From the NCBI RefSeq assembly GCF_020740795.1, contig NC_067285.1, positions 20,604,241-20,668,240 of the forward strand: 64,000 bases of DNA, written 5' to 3'. The notes beneath the pieces were generated by a model. The model was not told the DNA's origin and did not search any database. It saw only the letters and a list, made by a program, of their open reading frames with translations. This stretch comes from Apus apus (Eukaryota > Chordata > Aves > Apodiformes > Apodidae). The position numbers and the translations under genes are program-made. Below, piece by piece: positions 11,885 through 23,800 of the stretch; positions within the stretch are counted from its first letter, which is position 1, and every line of letters begins with the position of its first letter.

Positions 11885-12985
11885 ATTGGCTTTTTCACCA
11901 GTACACGTGGAGGGAAGACTAGTTTCTGGTACAGTGATTAAGCATCACCTTTAGTCTCATTTCCCCCATGGACAAGATTACATAAACATTGTTTTTTTCC
12001 TAAATATCACATTTTATACCCTGAGTCTCAAACAATTCTGCATATAAGAACAGTAAGCAACAAACTGACTGCTTTGCTGGTAGATAGCATGTTTGACTTC
12101 CATCAAGTTTGATGAGCATGTAGGTGTTTGTGAAAGACTTGAGGTACCATTCAGGAGGAGTAACAGCATGCTGAATCCTGGTATGATCCAAAGCAGTTTC
12201 TGGGAAGAGAGAGTAAGTAATCTCTTTCATAAGAATCTCATAAACTAAAAAAAACTAGGCTATGGGAAAGGTAAAATCCAAGAAGCATCTATTGCTCCCT
12301 GGCCTTGCAGATCAATCACTTCCCTAGCAAGTGGCACAAAAGAGGCTGTACAGAGCAATCTGTAGAAGGACTTAAAAGCAGTGGATGTGTAGGGAGAAAC
12401 AAGAAAGCAGCTGCACTAACTAGAACCAGTGGTAAAACATTATCAATGTGGGGAACAGGGGCAGTGTGGCTATCAAGATCTTTACTTGCTCCTTGGCTAT
12501 CTGACGCTGTAGCTGTACTGGCACCAGTTACTTACCTGGTCCACACAGGTGGGGACATGGAAACAAGGAGGTAAAGTAGCTGATTTTTTAAATAATTATT
12601 TAACTTATTTATTTTAATTCCAGGTAAGATATACCAATTCAGGCTAGCCTTAAATAAGAACTCTGACAGTCTCAGCAAGACAAGAGAGCACACACAGCCA
12701 GCCATGCTAGTCTGAGCTACCCTGCCATACTCACCAGTGCAGAGAACCGCCAGTTTTCTCCACAGGGGGCAAGGCTGAGCAGGCCAAAATGGCACATAAC
12801 CATCTCCAAATCAACTTGTCATACTGCCTGGGATTGTTATTTGTGATTTACACATCAGAGCGCAGTGGAAGCCATTGAGGGATCTCTTTACACAAGCACT
12901 GCAAGGTTTCAATAAAGCTTAAGATAATGCCCTCATTCCACACGTCCCTCTTGTCTGTGGAGAATATGATTTCATACATGGGCCC
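11885..12985. other. Intergenic upstream of ELOVL3, no gene seen
   Basis: AT-rich unique sequence with no recognisable coding exon. The right end grades into a decayed CR1, whose exact 5' limit is uncertain. Confidence 0.45.
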
Positions 12986-12989
12986 TCTC

Positions 12990-14040
12990 AGCTGGGCCCA
13001 AAGAGTGGTCATCAATAGAGTAAAATCCAGCTGGTGGCCATTCACGAGTGGTGTTCCTCAGGGCTCAGTGTTGGGACCATTTCTTTATTGGTGATCTTGA
13101 TAAGGACATAGAGTGTATTATCAGTAAGTTTGCAGATGACACCAAGCTAGACAGGAGTGTTGATCTGCATGAGGATAGGGACGCTCCACAGAGAGACTTG
13201 GATAGATTGGATCATTGGGCTAATGTTAATGGTCTGGGCTTCAACAAGGCCAAGTGCCAGGTCCTGCACTTGGACCACAACAACCCCAGGCAACGCTCCA
13301 GGCTTGGGGAAGTGTGGCTGGAAAGTGTCTGGCAGAAAAGGACCTGGGGGTTCTAATGGACAAGCGGCTGAACAGGAGCCAGCAATGTGCCCAGGTGGCC
13401 AAGAAAGCCAATGGCATCCTGGCTTGTATTAGAAACAGTGTGACCAGCAGCAGTAGAGAGGTGATTGTTCCCCTGTACTCAGCACTGGTGAGGCCACACC
13501 TGGAGTGTTGTGTCCATTTGGACACCTCAATTCAAGAGAGGTATCAAGGTGCTGGAGTGAGTACAGAGGAGGGCAATGAAGCTGGTGAAGGGCCTAGAGA
13601 ATAAGTCTTACGAAGAACACTTGAAGGAGCTGGGAATGTTTAGTTTGAGAAAGAGGAGGCTGAGGGGAGACCTCATCAGTCTTTACAACTACCTGAAAGA
13701 ACATTGTAGAGAGGTTGGTGCTGGTCTATTTTCGCAGGTAATTAGCAACAGAACAAGAGGGAATGGCTTCAAGCTGCAACAGGGGAGGTTTAGACTGGAC
13801 AGCAGGAAAAAAAAATTCACAGAAAGAGTGGTCAGACACTGGAATAGGCTGCCCAGGGAGGTGGTTGAGTCACCATCCCTGGATGTGTTTAAGGGTCATT
13901 TGGATGTGTTTAAGGGTCATTTGGATGTGTTGTTGGTGGATGTGGTTTAGGGGACAACTTTGTAGAGTAGGGATGATGGTTGGACTCTGTGATCCCAAGG
14001 GTCTTTTCCAACCTGGATAGTTCTATGATTCTATGATTCT
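12990..14040 (+). mobile_element. CR1 LINE, decayed 3' kilobase
   Basis: CR1 covering the RT palm to the 3' tail. It starts around the [11 protein letters not shown] equivalent (ACGAGTGGTGTTCCTCAGGG near 13043), has the catalytic block FADDTKL near 13130-13150, the HLGKKN-like HLDHNN and the C-terminal [14 protein letters not shown] and [18 protein letters not shown]. It ends in (ATTCTATG)n at about 14021-14040. Several frame changes split the ORF into pieces around 13048-13356, 13254-13604 and 13576-13950. A 21-base segment is tandemly duplicated near 13884-13930 (repeating FKGHLDV). Older than the copy at 4890-6520. Confidence 0.88.
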
Positions 14041-16109
14041 CCATCACAGTGACCACAAAATGAGACTAAGAACAATCTTTGTTTTCTTAATAGAAGTATC
14101 TTTTAACCTTTTTTGCACCAACAGCAGTGGCATGGCAGGCAAGCCATGACTTTGTTACACATACTGCAGTCTGGTTTAAGTAGATTTAAGAAGTGGGAAG
14201 AAAAGCTAAGGATAATGAAACAAACTTTCTCTCCTAGTTGACTCCCTAACTTTGGAAAGCAACCTAGGTTTAACACATATTGCAGCAAAGAGCTTGACAG
14301 AAGATGCTGGAGGAATTAGCCTGGGCTGTTAGGCTTACATTCGGCTAATGCAAAGCTTATGTGCACATAAGTGTTGAAACACTGGAACAGGTTGCCCAGA
14401 GAGGTGGCAGATGCCCCATTGCTGGAAATATTCAAGGTCAGGCTGGATGGGGCTTTAGGCAACCTCATTCAATTGAAGATGTCCCTGCTCGCTGCAGGAG
14501 TGTTGCAACTGGATGACTCTTAAAGGTCCCAAATTACTCTGAGAGTCTATAATAATTTCTAGATGTGAAAGCTGATGCAAAATGAGATATTATTTACATT
14601 TCCTTGCACTTCAAATGTGGGAAGCTCTGAAGAGGTTTTTTTAAAAAGGGCAACAGCAGGTAATGTACCCCAATAAATAGCATAGCTGTTCAAAATCCAA
14701 AGCTTTGAGCATACAAACACATGCTTTTTTGCATAGATTGAGGTCTCCAAAGGGTGGCTTCTGAGGAACAGAAGGGATGGGACTGCCTTTCCTTTACCAC
14801 ACAAGACAGTGTTTCCCAAACAGGACAAAACCAAAGCAGACCCACTGAATGATAGTTGGCGAGGTGAGGCCTCTCAGAAGATACTACTTGGAGTCCTTAC
14901 TAGTGCTCCAAGGTATTTATTGTTCTTTAGCCTGGGCGCTTAACACTGTGAAGCATCTCAAAAGAAAAAAATAACATAAAGGATAGCTAATGTCCTAATA
15001 GTTAAACAAAACAATGATGAAATCAAGAGCTATTAACCAAAAAATGTCACAATTTGCATTCACTCTTCAGATGAATGCTATCATAGCTCTAAGCTAAGGC
15101 TTACAAATCCCGTATGAAAACATCAACTATGAAAATCACCTCTAAGAAGCTCTCTTGTTGGCTTTGTGGTAGCATGTACCATTTACAAAAATTTTTATTC
15201 TTTAAAGCCTGTAAGTAGTAGCACTGGTGTTTGGAAACAGTGATTAAGACATGCATTAAATGAGCAGCTGGGCTTTTGCCTAGAGTTGCTATGTCTTCAA
15301 ACTTTGTTCTGAAAACATGAGTTGTATACACACGTAGAATCTGGAGAATTTGTCAATTTCATTCAACTGCTTGTATTCACCGTTGAAAGTTTAGAGGCTT
15401 AAGGAGACTAGTCTGACTGCCGAACAAGTTCTTGAACAAATGTATGTACAAAAATCCTACTGAAGGACTTCTGGTTAAAATCAAGTGTCCTTTAAAGAAC
15501 ATGATCAGCTACATCTTTGTTACAAGCCTCAAAGCTCAGGCTGAATTTAAGAACATCTACAGGTACTCATGCATGTACCTATTTGTGTTTTCTGAACTGT
15601 TCATCAAAATAGACTTTGTACAAAACAACATTCAGAATTTCTCAGCCAGAACAGATCTGGTGATTTAAACAAGAGTAAAATAAACCACAGCACAATAACA
15701 ATATTATTGCATCAACCAAATTGCCATTGTAAACTGTTGCCTACCCTGATTATGGTGTGTAAGAGCTCTCTGCCCTGCATTCTTAAACATACAAAGCACC
15801 TTCTCCTTTGCTAAACCAAACAGAACAGCCCAAGAGTCATTCACACAGTCAGACCTTGCCTGTGGCTCTACTTCAGCACCTCTCCACTTCATCATTCTCC
15901 TGCTCTAAAGTCCAATTATACAATCAGCACTTACAGTTACTACAAGTTGAGCCAACACAAGACAAACACAGAACATCACCTCTTTCCTCCAGCTGAAGTC
16001 TGTCAAGGCTACAGAGTTCTGGCCTATTTGCCAATCCCAAGCAAAGTTGAGAGAACAGAATGAAAGTTCAACATTTGGGGTTTTTTCCAACCCATTCATT
16101 GCAAGGCTT
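14041..16109. other. Intergenic, one small CR1 piece, no gene seen
   Basis: AT-rich unique DNA. Apart from the CR1 fragment at 14366-14540 I see no repeat, exon or RNA gene. Reading frames are short and unstructured. Confidence 0.45.
14366..14540 (+). mobile_element. CR1 LINE, short 3' fragment
   Basis: Typical CR1 text: 'ACACTGGAACAGGTTGCCCA', then 'gaggtggcagatgcccc', 'aaggtcaggctggatggggc' and a decayed 'ggatgactcttaaaggtcc'. The terminal octamers are lost. Old and non-coding. Confidence 0.75.
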
Positions 16110-16117
16110 ACTGGAAC

Positions 16118-16558
16118 ACCACAAAGATGATCCGAGGGCTGGAGCACCTCTGCTACAAAGACAGGCTGAGAGAGTTGGAGCTATTGAGCCTGAAGAAGAG
16201 AAGGCTCTGGGGAGACCTTATAGTGGCCTTTCAGTGTCTGAAGGGCCTATAGGAAAGCTGGGGAGGGGCTTTTCACCAGAAAGGGCAGTGATAGGACAAC
16301 GGGTAATGGTTTTAAACTGAAAGAGGGTAGATTCAGGTTTAGACATCAGGAATAAATTGCTTCACCATGAGGGCAGCAAGGTGCTGGAATCGATTGCCCA
16401 GAAAGGTCGTGGATACCCCCTCTCTGGAGGTGTTTAAGGCCAGGCTGGATGAGGCTTGTGCAGCCTGGTCTAGTGTGAGGTGTTCCTGCTCATAGCAGGG
16501 AGCTTGGAACCTGATGATCTTTAAGGTCCCTTCCAACCTTGACCATTCTATGATTCCC
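16118..16558 (+). mobile_element. CR1 LINE, 3' fragment, old
   Basis: CR1 3' part: 'atgatccgagggctggagcacctctgctac', 'aggctgagagagttgg', 'gcctgaagaagagaaggctc', 'gtgctggaatcgattgccca', 'ggccaggctggatgaggctt', ending at 'ccttccaaccttgaccattctatgattc'. The ORF is broken. The 'gagcagcctggtctagtg' style tail differs from the 4890-6520 copy, so it belongs to another CR1 subfamily. Confidence 0.85.
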
Positions 16559-19500
16559 TGATCAGACTCAACCTCTTACAACTTAGGTGCTCCATTGCTA
16601 CCAGGCAGTCCTGACAAACTGTGGATGGGTTGTAATCCAAACACCAAACTGTAAAAGGTGCCTGTGTGCACTAGTGCCAGTCCTTGAGGGTTTTCTTTCG
16701 CAGCTGGAGCAATTGCACTCTCACCTGCAGAGGGAGACAGCTCCTCTTTATTAGCCAACTTTCGTTGCAGTTTGGTGCCTCCACCTTGCCAACCTAGAAA
16801 AACCAGCTGCCGAGCTGACATGCCCTGCTGTGGTCCACGGACCGGCTCTCCGGTAGCCATGCTGCCAGGGGGACGTGTGAGGACCCTCCCACATACTAAA
16901 AGCACTGGGGATGAGGCTGGGGATTAACTGTTTGCAAAGTCCTGTGAGAGAGGAGCATTTGAGACCGTGCCAGCCCCTGCTGTGTGCTCCAGCAGTGCCA
17001 TGGCAGCTCATGCCGGGCTAAGAGAGAGGCTGCAACAGGAGCAGAGTGGCTTCACCCCTCCCTTGTCTCCAAGGAGCTGCTCCTGGCCGAGATGTTGCCC
17101 CCAGCCCAGGATTTGGGCAGAGCTGTACGGCCATCACCTGGAAAACACACTCACCTGCAAGGCCAGGGTGTTTCAAAGGCCATGCTGGCTTCTGCTCACA
17201 GGGCTGCCCTGCCTCACAGGTAAAACAGGTTTGCAAGGAGCTGCTGAGGCTTGGCAAACCTGAAAAGCTGGCTCATGCACTTCCCAAATGCGTCCTTACC
17301 AACAGAGCCACTCAGGGCCCTTGGAGGGAGTTTTGCACAAGTGAGACTGCTGGCATTCTGGCATCCAGCTCAGGCTCCTCTGTGCCTTGCCAAAAGCAAG
17401 ACAGAGGGGCAGAAGGCAGCTTTGTACTGCACAGGGCTCAGTTAGGGTTGCAGCTCCTGGGTGAGGCTTATTCAAAAGTATTGACTCACATCCTGTTTTT
17501 CCTTAAGGGGAAAAAAGAGGAAAAAAAAGAAAAGAAAAAAAAAAAAGAGGAGAAAAAAAGGGGGGAAAAAAAGAGGGGGCTTTCCCCCTGCTTGCTGCTT
17601 CATAAACCAGTTTTAATTTGCTGAATTATGCCACAGCCCCTCCTGCCCACCTCAGTGCATGTGACAGGGAAGAGCATGTGGTATCTAAGAAGCACCTTGC
17701 CCAGGTACCAATCTGAAAGCAGAGCTGCCTGAAGGGTAAAGCTCATGTACATCTCTTCCCCCACCAAGACTTTTAATGTGTGTGACAGGCTGCTCATTAC
17801 AGAATTGAATTTAGTAACTAGCTTAAGGTTTTGTTATACTTTCCTCCTGCATTCAGTACTGAAAGAATAGCAAGGACAAAAGTACAGAGAAAATAATGCA
17901 TCTAATAGGAAGAAAGGTTTTACAGAGGATAAAGCTGGGAAAGCCAGAGGAGCTCTCATCTTTCATGAGTGTATTCAAATACTTCCAGAAACTGTCTTTT
18001 CATAACTCAAAGAATGGCTTCTGACAGTTTCTAAACCCATACACAGCTCTTCCTGGGTAAGACTCTCTTCACTTCAGGGATGCTTTATGAATGTCCACTT
18101 CTTACTCACATGATCCTTGGGCAAGTTTGGTTTTACTCCATTAAAAGTAGTTATCATAAAATTGTCGAATAATTTTTAATACACTATGTGTATACACACT
18201 ATCTGGATAGTCTGCCACCTAACTTCACTTTGCATTTGAAAATGAAAGTACTCATTAAAAGCTCAAGGAATTAAGGACAGGTCTGATAGGACACAAGAAG
18301 CCAGGGCTGCATGTGGCTTGAACTTTTTTCTGAAATTGCAAACAGCAAGAATGCAGCATCCTCAGTAAGATGGAAAACAAGCTCATGTTTTTGTAAGCCC
18401 ACAAATGTTCCTGGGGTCTCAAAGATTTCTCTTGGCTCTTTTACTTACAAGCAAAACAACATGCAGGTCTCTGGCCCCACCAGGCTATGGTGTCTGTTTC
18501 TTCTGCAGTGGCAGCTCTGGCGGCCCGAAATTGGCCTGAAGAATTTTGCTGGGCATGGCTGATGCTGGTACCCTCTCCTGCATCTTCTCCAAGTCCAGAG
18601 ACAACTGCTGTGGGGAAGGGCTGAATCAAAGCAGCCCCTTGCCTCCAGCATGTTTTGCCATACAGCTGTGCTGCTGGGGAGGGAGACAAGACACCCAGCT
18701 GGAGCACCAGTCTGCAAACCTGGTGCATTTGTGCTCTTACTCCACTTTCTTTTCTTAAAGTTCAAAGCAAGCCAAATCTGTCACCAAGCCACAAGCTTCC
18801 CAACTCACTTGCTATATTCAATCTAATCTAAATAGCCAAAGTCTCACACAGGCAGCAGTAATGATCTCCCTCTTCCACCCCAGAGATGACAAAGCACCGA
18901 GCAAAATGCCCAATTTCACCTCCTTGTCTATACTCACCTGCCAGATGATGACAGCAAAGTCACCATAGGATAACTGGCAGACATACTAGAAAACGTGTAC
19001 CAATATCCATTTTTCCCCTCAAAAAACCCACAAACACATCAACCTTTACATTTCAATTCACAGACAGAGAGGAACCAGGTACCAAGTTTCTACCACTAGT
19101 TTGCAACTCCTAGTTTTTCCTCACTACCTATTTGTTAGCATCCTACCTTGTCTTTATCTCTCCCCAGCCCTCACTGGAGACAGACTCCACATCCTCAGCA
19201 CAGAGGGCATGAAGCTACATGGGACTGCTACAGAGCAAGACTGATGGGTTGCCAGGTCTACTGCTGACCATGGCCAGACTTGGGCATCCCAGGAGGCATC
19301 AAGAAACCCGAGGAAGTACAACTTCTGCCATAGGATAGTTACAGGTCACAGCTTAGGTCTTTGGGCTCTTCTTATCCATCCCTGATGGCAAATGGGATTC
19401 TCATCCAGTGCCTTCTTGACCACAGCCACCCTGCAAGCTGAGGGTTGGGGAGTGAAGGCAGTGTGGCTTGTGCTCAGAGGAACCACTGAATCAGAGCTGG

Positions 19501-20250
19501 GCACTGTCTAAACCCAGAGTATCTCAGGAGCTCAGCCAAACTGCTGTTTGCTAGGTTGCACATGGCAACATGTCTTTCCATCTGGAAAAAGAAACAAGTG
19601 CAAGAGCAAGCAAGAGCAGAGCCTGGAAACACCAGCAAGGGCAGCTGTGGCAATGAGGTTACTCTCCACCTGGTGCCAGCACTGTGATGGCCCCAACTGG
19701 GAGCACTGATGGAGCCCTTGACCCTCAGAGTGGGGCACTGCCAGCTGGACCATCAGCCAATGCTGCAGGTCTGTTGAGCAACTGCACCCAAGCTTGGGTT
19801 TGCCTTAGAACCCAGGGTGAGTAGAAACACATGGGTATCACTCCCTACCATGTCCCCAGGTGGGAAAACAGCATGCCTGTTCATGTTGAAATGAGCAGTT
19901 TCTTTTTACTTTGTAAGGAGCAGAGCTTGTTGCTTCTATAAACGTGCTGTATGGCCCATTGGCTATGACCAGCTCTCCAAGCAGCTGGCTGCTCTTCCTG
20001 TGGTCCTGGCACTTGCACCTGTTCCAAATTCTTCTTTTATCAAAGGTTTGGAAACTCCATGGTCATGGGGATGTGTCACATGCTGGGCAGAGGAGGAAAG
20101 GCACTGCCTGAAGCCCTGTGGAAAGATAAAAATGAGTTGCTGGCAGAGGTGTGTAGAGATCCGGAGGCACATGGAGACCAGAGCAGCAGCAATGAGAAGA
20201 AAAAGCACTTTAATCTTGCTTGAACAACATCCTGAGAGAACTGCCACGCA
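16559..20250. other. Intergenic between the UGT gene 3' end and ELOVL3, no gene seen
   Basis: Mixed-composition unique DNA. A minus-strand ORF at 16905-16576 has a few CpGs and a GT donor-like site (CTGCAG/GTGAGA near 16727), but no partner exon or known family. Other ORFs overlap on both strands. A purine tract lies at 17507-17579. Confidence 0.4.
17507..17579 (+). repeat. Polypurine (A/G) tract, about 73 bases
   Basis: An uninterrupted run of A and G on the plus strand, mixing A-runs and G-runs. It is a low-complexity tract with potential for triplex or slipped DNA and codes for nothing credible. Confidence 0.9.
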
Positions 20251-20266
20251 GGGGAAAGAATATAAC

Positions 20267-20272
20267 TTTATT
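20267..20272 (-). promoter_or_regulatory. UGT8L: Candidate poly(A) signal of the UGT8-like gene
   Basis: Minus-strand AATAAA (plus strand TTTATT) lies about 610 bases past the stop codon at 20880. It would give a 3' UTR of ordinary length over 20879 to about 20250. I saw no nearer canonical hexamer, but use is inferred. Confidence 0.5.
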
Positions 20273-20879
20273 TAAAAAAAAAAATAATTTAGCTCAAACA
20301 CAAACAAGATTGCAGAGGGTTGATGGAAGCAGGAAGAACAGTATTTACCTACAGAATTTCAAACAGACCAATTTCATTCTCTTGTAGATGATATATTCAG
20401 TGCCCTTCCCTATCCACAGCTCTACCTCAGGTCCTCATTTGCACAAAGGAATCCTGACTCGTGTGGCTTTTGGTAACAAAGCAGAGAAAAAACAGTGTCT
20501 GTCACACATGAAATGTTATTCCTACATCCAGAGCCTCCACAGAGATCCAAAAATCCAGAAGAGCAACACCAGCAACTAAACCAATGTGCAATAGAAAGGG
20601 AATAACTTGCACTCCTCCCTGGAAGTCTACCTACCCATGCCCCATTCCCAGGATCCTGGCCAAGTGCTTCCACCCATGCCTGAATTCACGCCCCCACCCA
20701 CAGGCACTGTACACAGAGGTGTGCATGCAAGACTTCGCAATACTCCTTCCTCCCCCACTCTCTTCTCATCCAGACTTGCTGATCTTTCACCTCTCTCCAT
20801 GCCTGCGTGCTGTACATTTCTTGGCACAGCAGCAGTTCATTTCACAGTGATGGGATGTGTCTTGGGACACACTAAGCCA

Positions 20880-23800
20880 CTACTGCAATTTCTTCTCTTC
20901 TGTGAAGTGGCCTTTCATGCAGTTGCCATTCTGATACACAGGGCTGGCCCCTTTCCTTCTGCACCACACCACAGATTTGTAGAGGATGAACCCTGTACCA
21001 GCCAGACACAGTAACAGAAGAGCCAAGATGTCCAAGCAGAAGTACTCATATAAGGACAGGTCATAGACAGCAGGGCGAAGATATGGGGCCCCATCATGAC
21101 GGAGGATGTACTCCAGCCAGTACACTGTCCAATTGAGAGCGTGCATCGGTCTGTCCAGGTGCAGAGCTGAAATGAGCTTGGCTGCTTTTCTGTAGCTGCA
21201 AGGGAAGAAGACAACAAGTTATCCTTCTGACAGGAGCTTCATAGCTAAGAAATGGTTTGAGATGTCCAGTGGTGCTTTCAAGTCCCCAATGATACCTTCG
21301 GAGAGTGGCAAATTTCTTCCACAAACTTTCTATCTGCCTCTGGAAGCCACTCTGATGGCAATCGTAAGCCATGGCAGCACAAGCCAGAGTGCATTGTCCT
21401 TTGTGTGTTGTTAAGAAGGCTGGCAGTTAATCTCCCAAGTCCCTGCTCAGTAGCTTGATATGGATTGTTCCTTTCTGAGGGGAGCTGTGACCCAAAGACC
21501 TCACCCAGCATCAAGCAACAGTTACACACTTGATGACTGGCCAAATCCTTCAAGGTACGAAGTTGCAACACCTTAACAACTTGCAATGAGGTCAGCAGTT
21601 GAGAGCTCCTAATAGCTAAAAAAAAATAATTTAAAGAAATAAGCTCTCAGACAGCATTTCAAAAACAAGCAGTTGCATGTGTCCTGTTAGAGAGTGCGAG
21701 CCCTGCATTGCTGTCCTGCAGCAGATGTAGGAAAGCGAAGAGTATCTGGTTGTCAGAAGGAACAGATGGAGCACTACCTGCAGTTCACTAGTTGCACTAA
21801 CTGTTTCTACACAAAGCTGTTTGGACAAGACTGGGGAGACCCCAAGGTAACATTGTGATCTCACTTTCCCTGATGACAGGCTGGCATTAAAAGGAGAAGA
21901 GGTTTGTGCCTCAGCATCTCAGAAAGTTTTCTAAGAAAATTACAGTCAGAGGCAAACAGGACTAGATTATGCTCTCTAACAGCAAATTCCGGAGTATCTC
22001 CTCCTGTGCTGCTTCTCAGAATTTCAAGGCACTAACATGATTGGCCAGCTGAGCAATACTTGCAACTCTGCCTGGTCCACAAACCACCACAGCCTGTGCA
22101 GGTAAGGTGTCAACACAAAGACACACTGGTCCCTACGTACAGTCTGCAGCAAGGAAGAGCTTGATGCTTCCAGATGCCTCACCTGGGGTCAGAGATAACT
22201 GTGACGACAGCCTGGTAAAGATCCTCTTCTTTTACTCTGCTCCAGTCCATGAGGATACCCATGCCCTTTGCCTGCACTCTGGTCATGATGTCAAACTGGT
22301 CTCCATAGAAAGGAAATCCCACCACTGGCACCCCATGATAAATTGCCTCAAATACACCGTTCATCCCACAGTGACTGACAAAGGCTTTCACATTTGGATG
22401 GCCTGTAGACAAAGAAATTGCAGTGGGTCAGTGCCTCACATACTGAAAGAGGGCTACTGGTGGTTTCCTCAGACAGTGTCGATGCATATTAGGGGAAAAC
22501 CAGGCATGTTGAGCAGAGAGGATGTTACCTTTGGGAACACATCTGGCTTTTGGCAGCCCGAAACTTGCCAAGTAGTGCCTGGAGGAGGAGGGAGATAGGG
22601 GGCCAAGATGCATCTTCAAGCAGGTGTTAGATGAGAACCATGTTTTGTACAGATCAGACTCTGTACAAACAACCGACTTCAACCCACACAGGTGCTGTTG
22701 TCCTTGTATGGCTTTGCTGTGGTTTAGGCTAAACTCCAGGGATGTTGCTAGCAGCACACACACACAGCCCAGCCTTACCTAGCAGGTCGTTCTGGGGCAG
22801 CCACCCCATCATCAGCGTATTCTCACCCAGGTTTCTTGGCTTCTGCCCAAAATATCTGTGGAAGTAAATAACGGAGGGGGAAAAGGGAGAAGAAACACAC
22901 AGAGAACAATTGTAAATTCAGTCAGATCAAGAGATGGAAACCAAATTCTGTGTTTTGAGATGAATCACCTCTCAACATTGACTTTCATCCAACTCAAGGA
23001 AATTCCCATTCCCTCCTCACCTCCACACCACTCTCTGCGGGAGGCGAGCGAACGCGCCAGCCATCTTCTCCACCAAGTCGCTTGGAAGAGCTCGGATCCC
23101 AATGCCAAAGGAGACAACAACAACACCCGCATCTGCTGCTTCCACCCAGAGACGCAGACCCTGTGGGCAGAACACACACAGCTGCCTCGATGTCTTGTTG
23201 GAGAAAGGCTTTTCCCACTGTTGCCTCTGTCAATAGCAAACTAACTAGGGAGAGGATGAAGCCAAATCCACCCGGAGCACAAAGCTACATGGCTTTGACC
23301 AGGCAACAAACTTTAAAACCACTGTGATTTCTGCAGCCAGCCAGGCAGAAATTACTTGAGCATCTGCTGGACTTGGGAGCTTGCAGGGAGGTGTCCAAAA
23401 CCTGCATTTCATAGCATTATCTTCTGCTTTGTAGGTACCACAATTACTCTTTGGCAAAGAGGGCTCTGAAAACATAAGGCCCACATGGGAGCAGCAAGAG
23501 CAGCAAAAGAAATTGCAGTGAAACAGGAAGGCTTTATTCCATCACTATTAAGGCATGAGGTCTGTCAGTGTCTCTACCTGTAGACTGATAAAACAGATGG
23601 AACATTGTGCAGGCAGAGCAGGTGTCGCAAGGCGGTACCGGGGGGCTACCGGCTGTCAGGCATTTTGTTTAGACTTATGTGGGGAAGAAAAGAACAGTTT
23701 CCCACAGCAGGGGAACAACACCTCACTAGAGATTCCTCACAAATTCTCCGATGTTGGAGGTTCCTGGCAGTGGCAGAAGGTTTTGTCATCTTGCAGGAGA

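Noticed and set aside
16576-16905. Minus-strand ORF with donor-like end, possible first exon
   Set aside because: No partner exon, no known family and only weak CpG content. Left as unsupported.
22107-22598. 163-residue plus-strand ORF
   Set aside because: Antisense shadow of the UGT8-like exon 4, whose minus-strand reading matches a known family.
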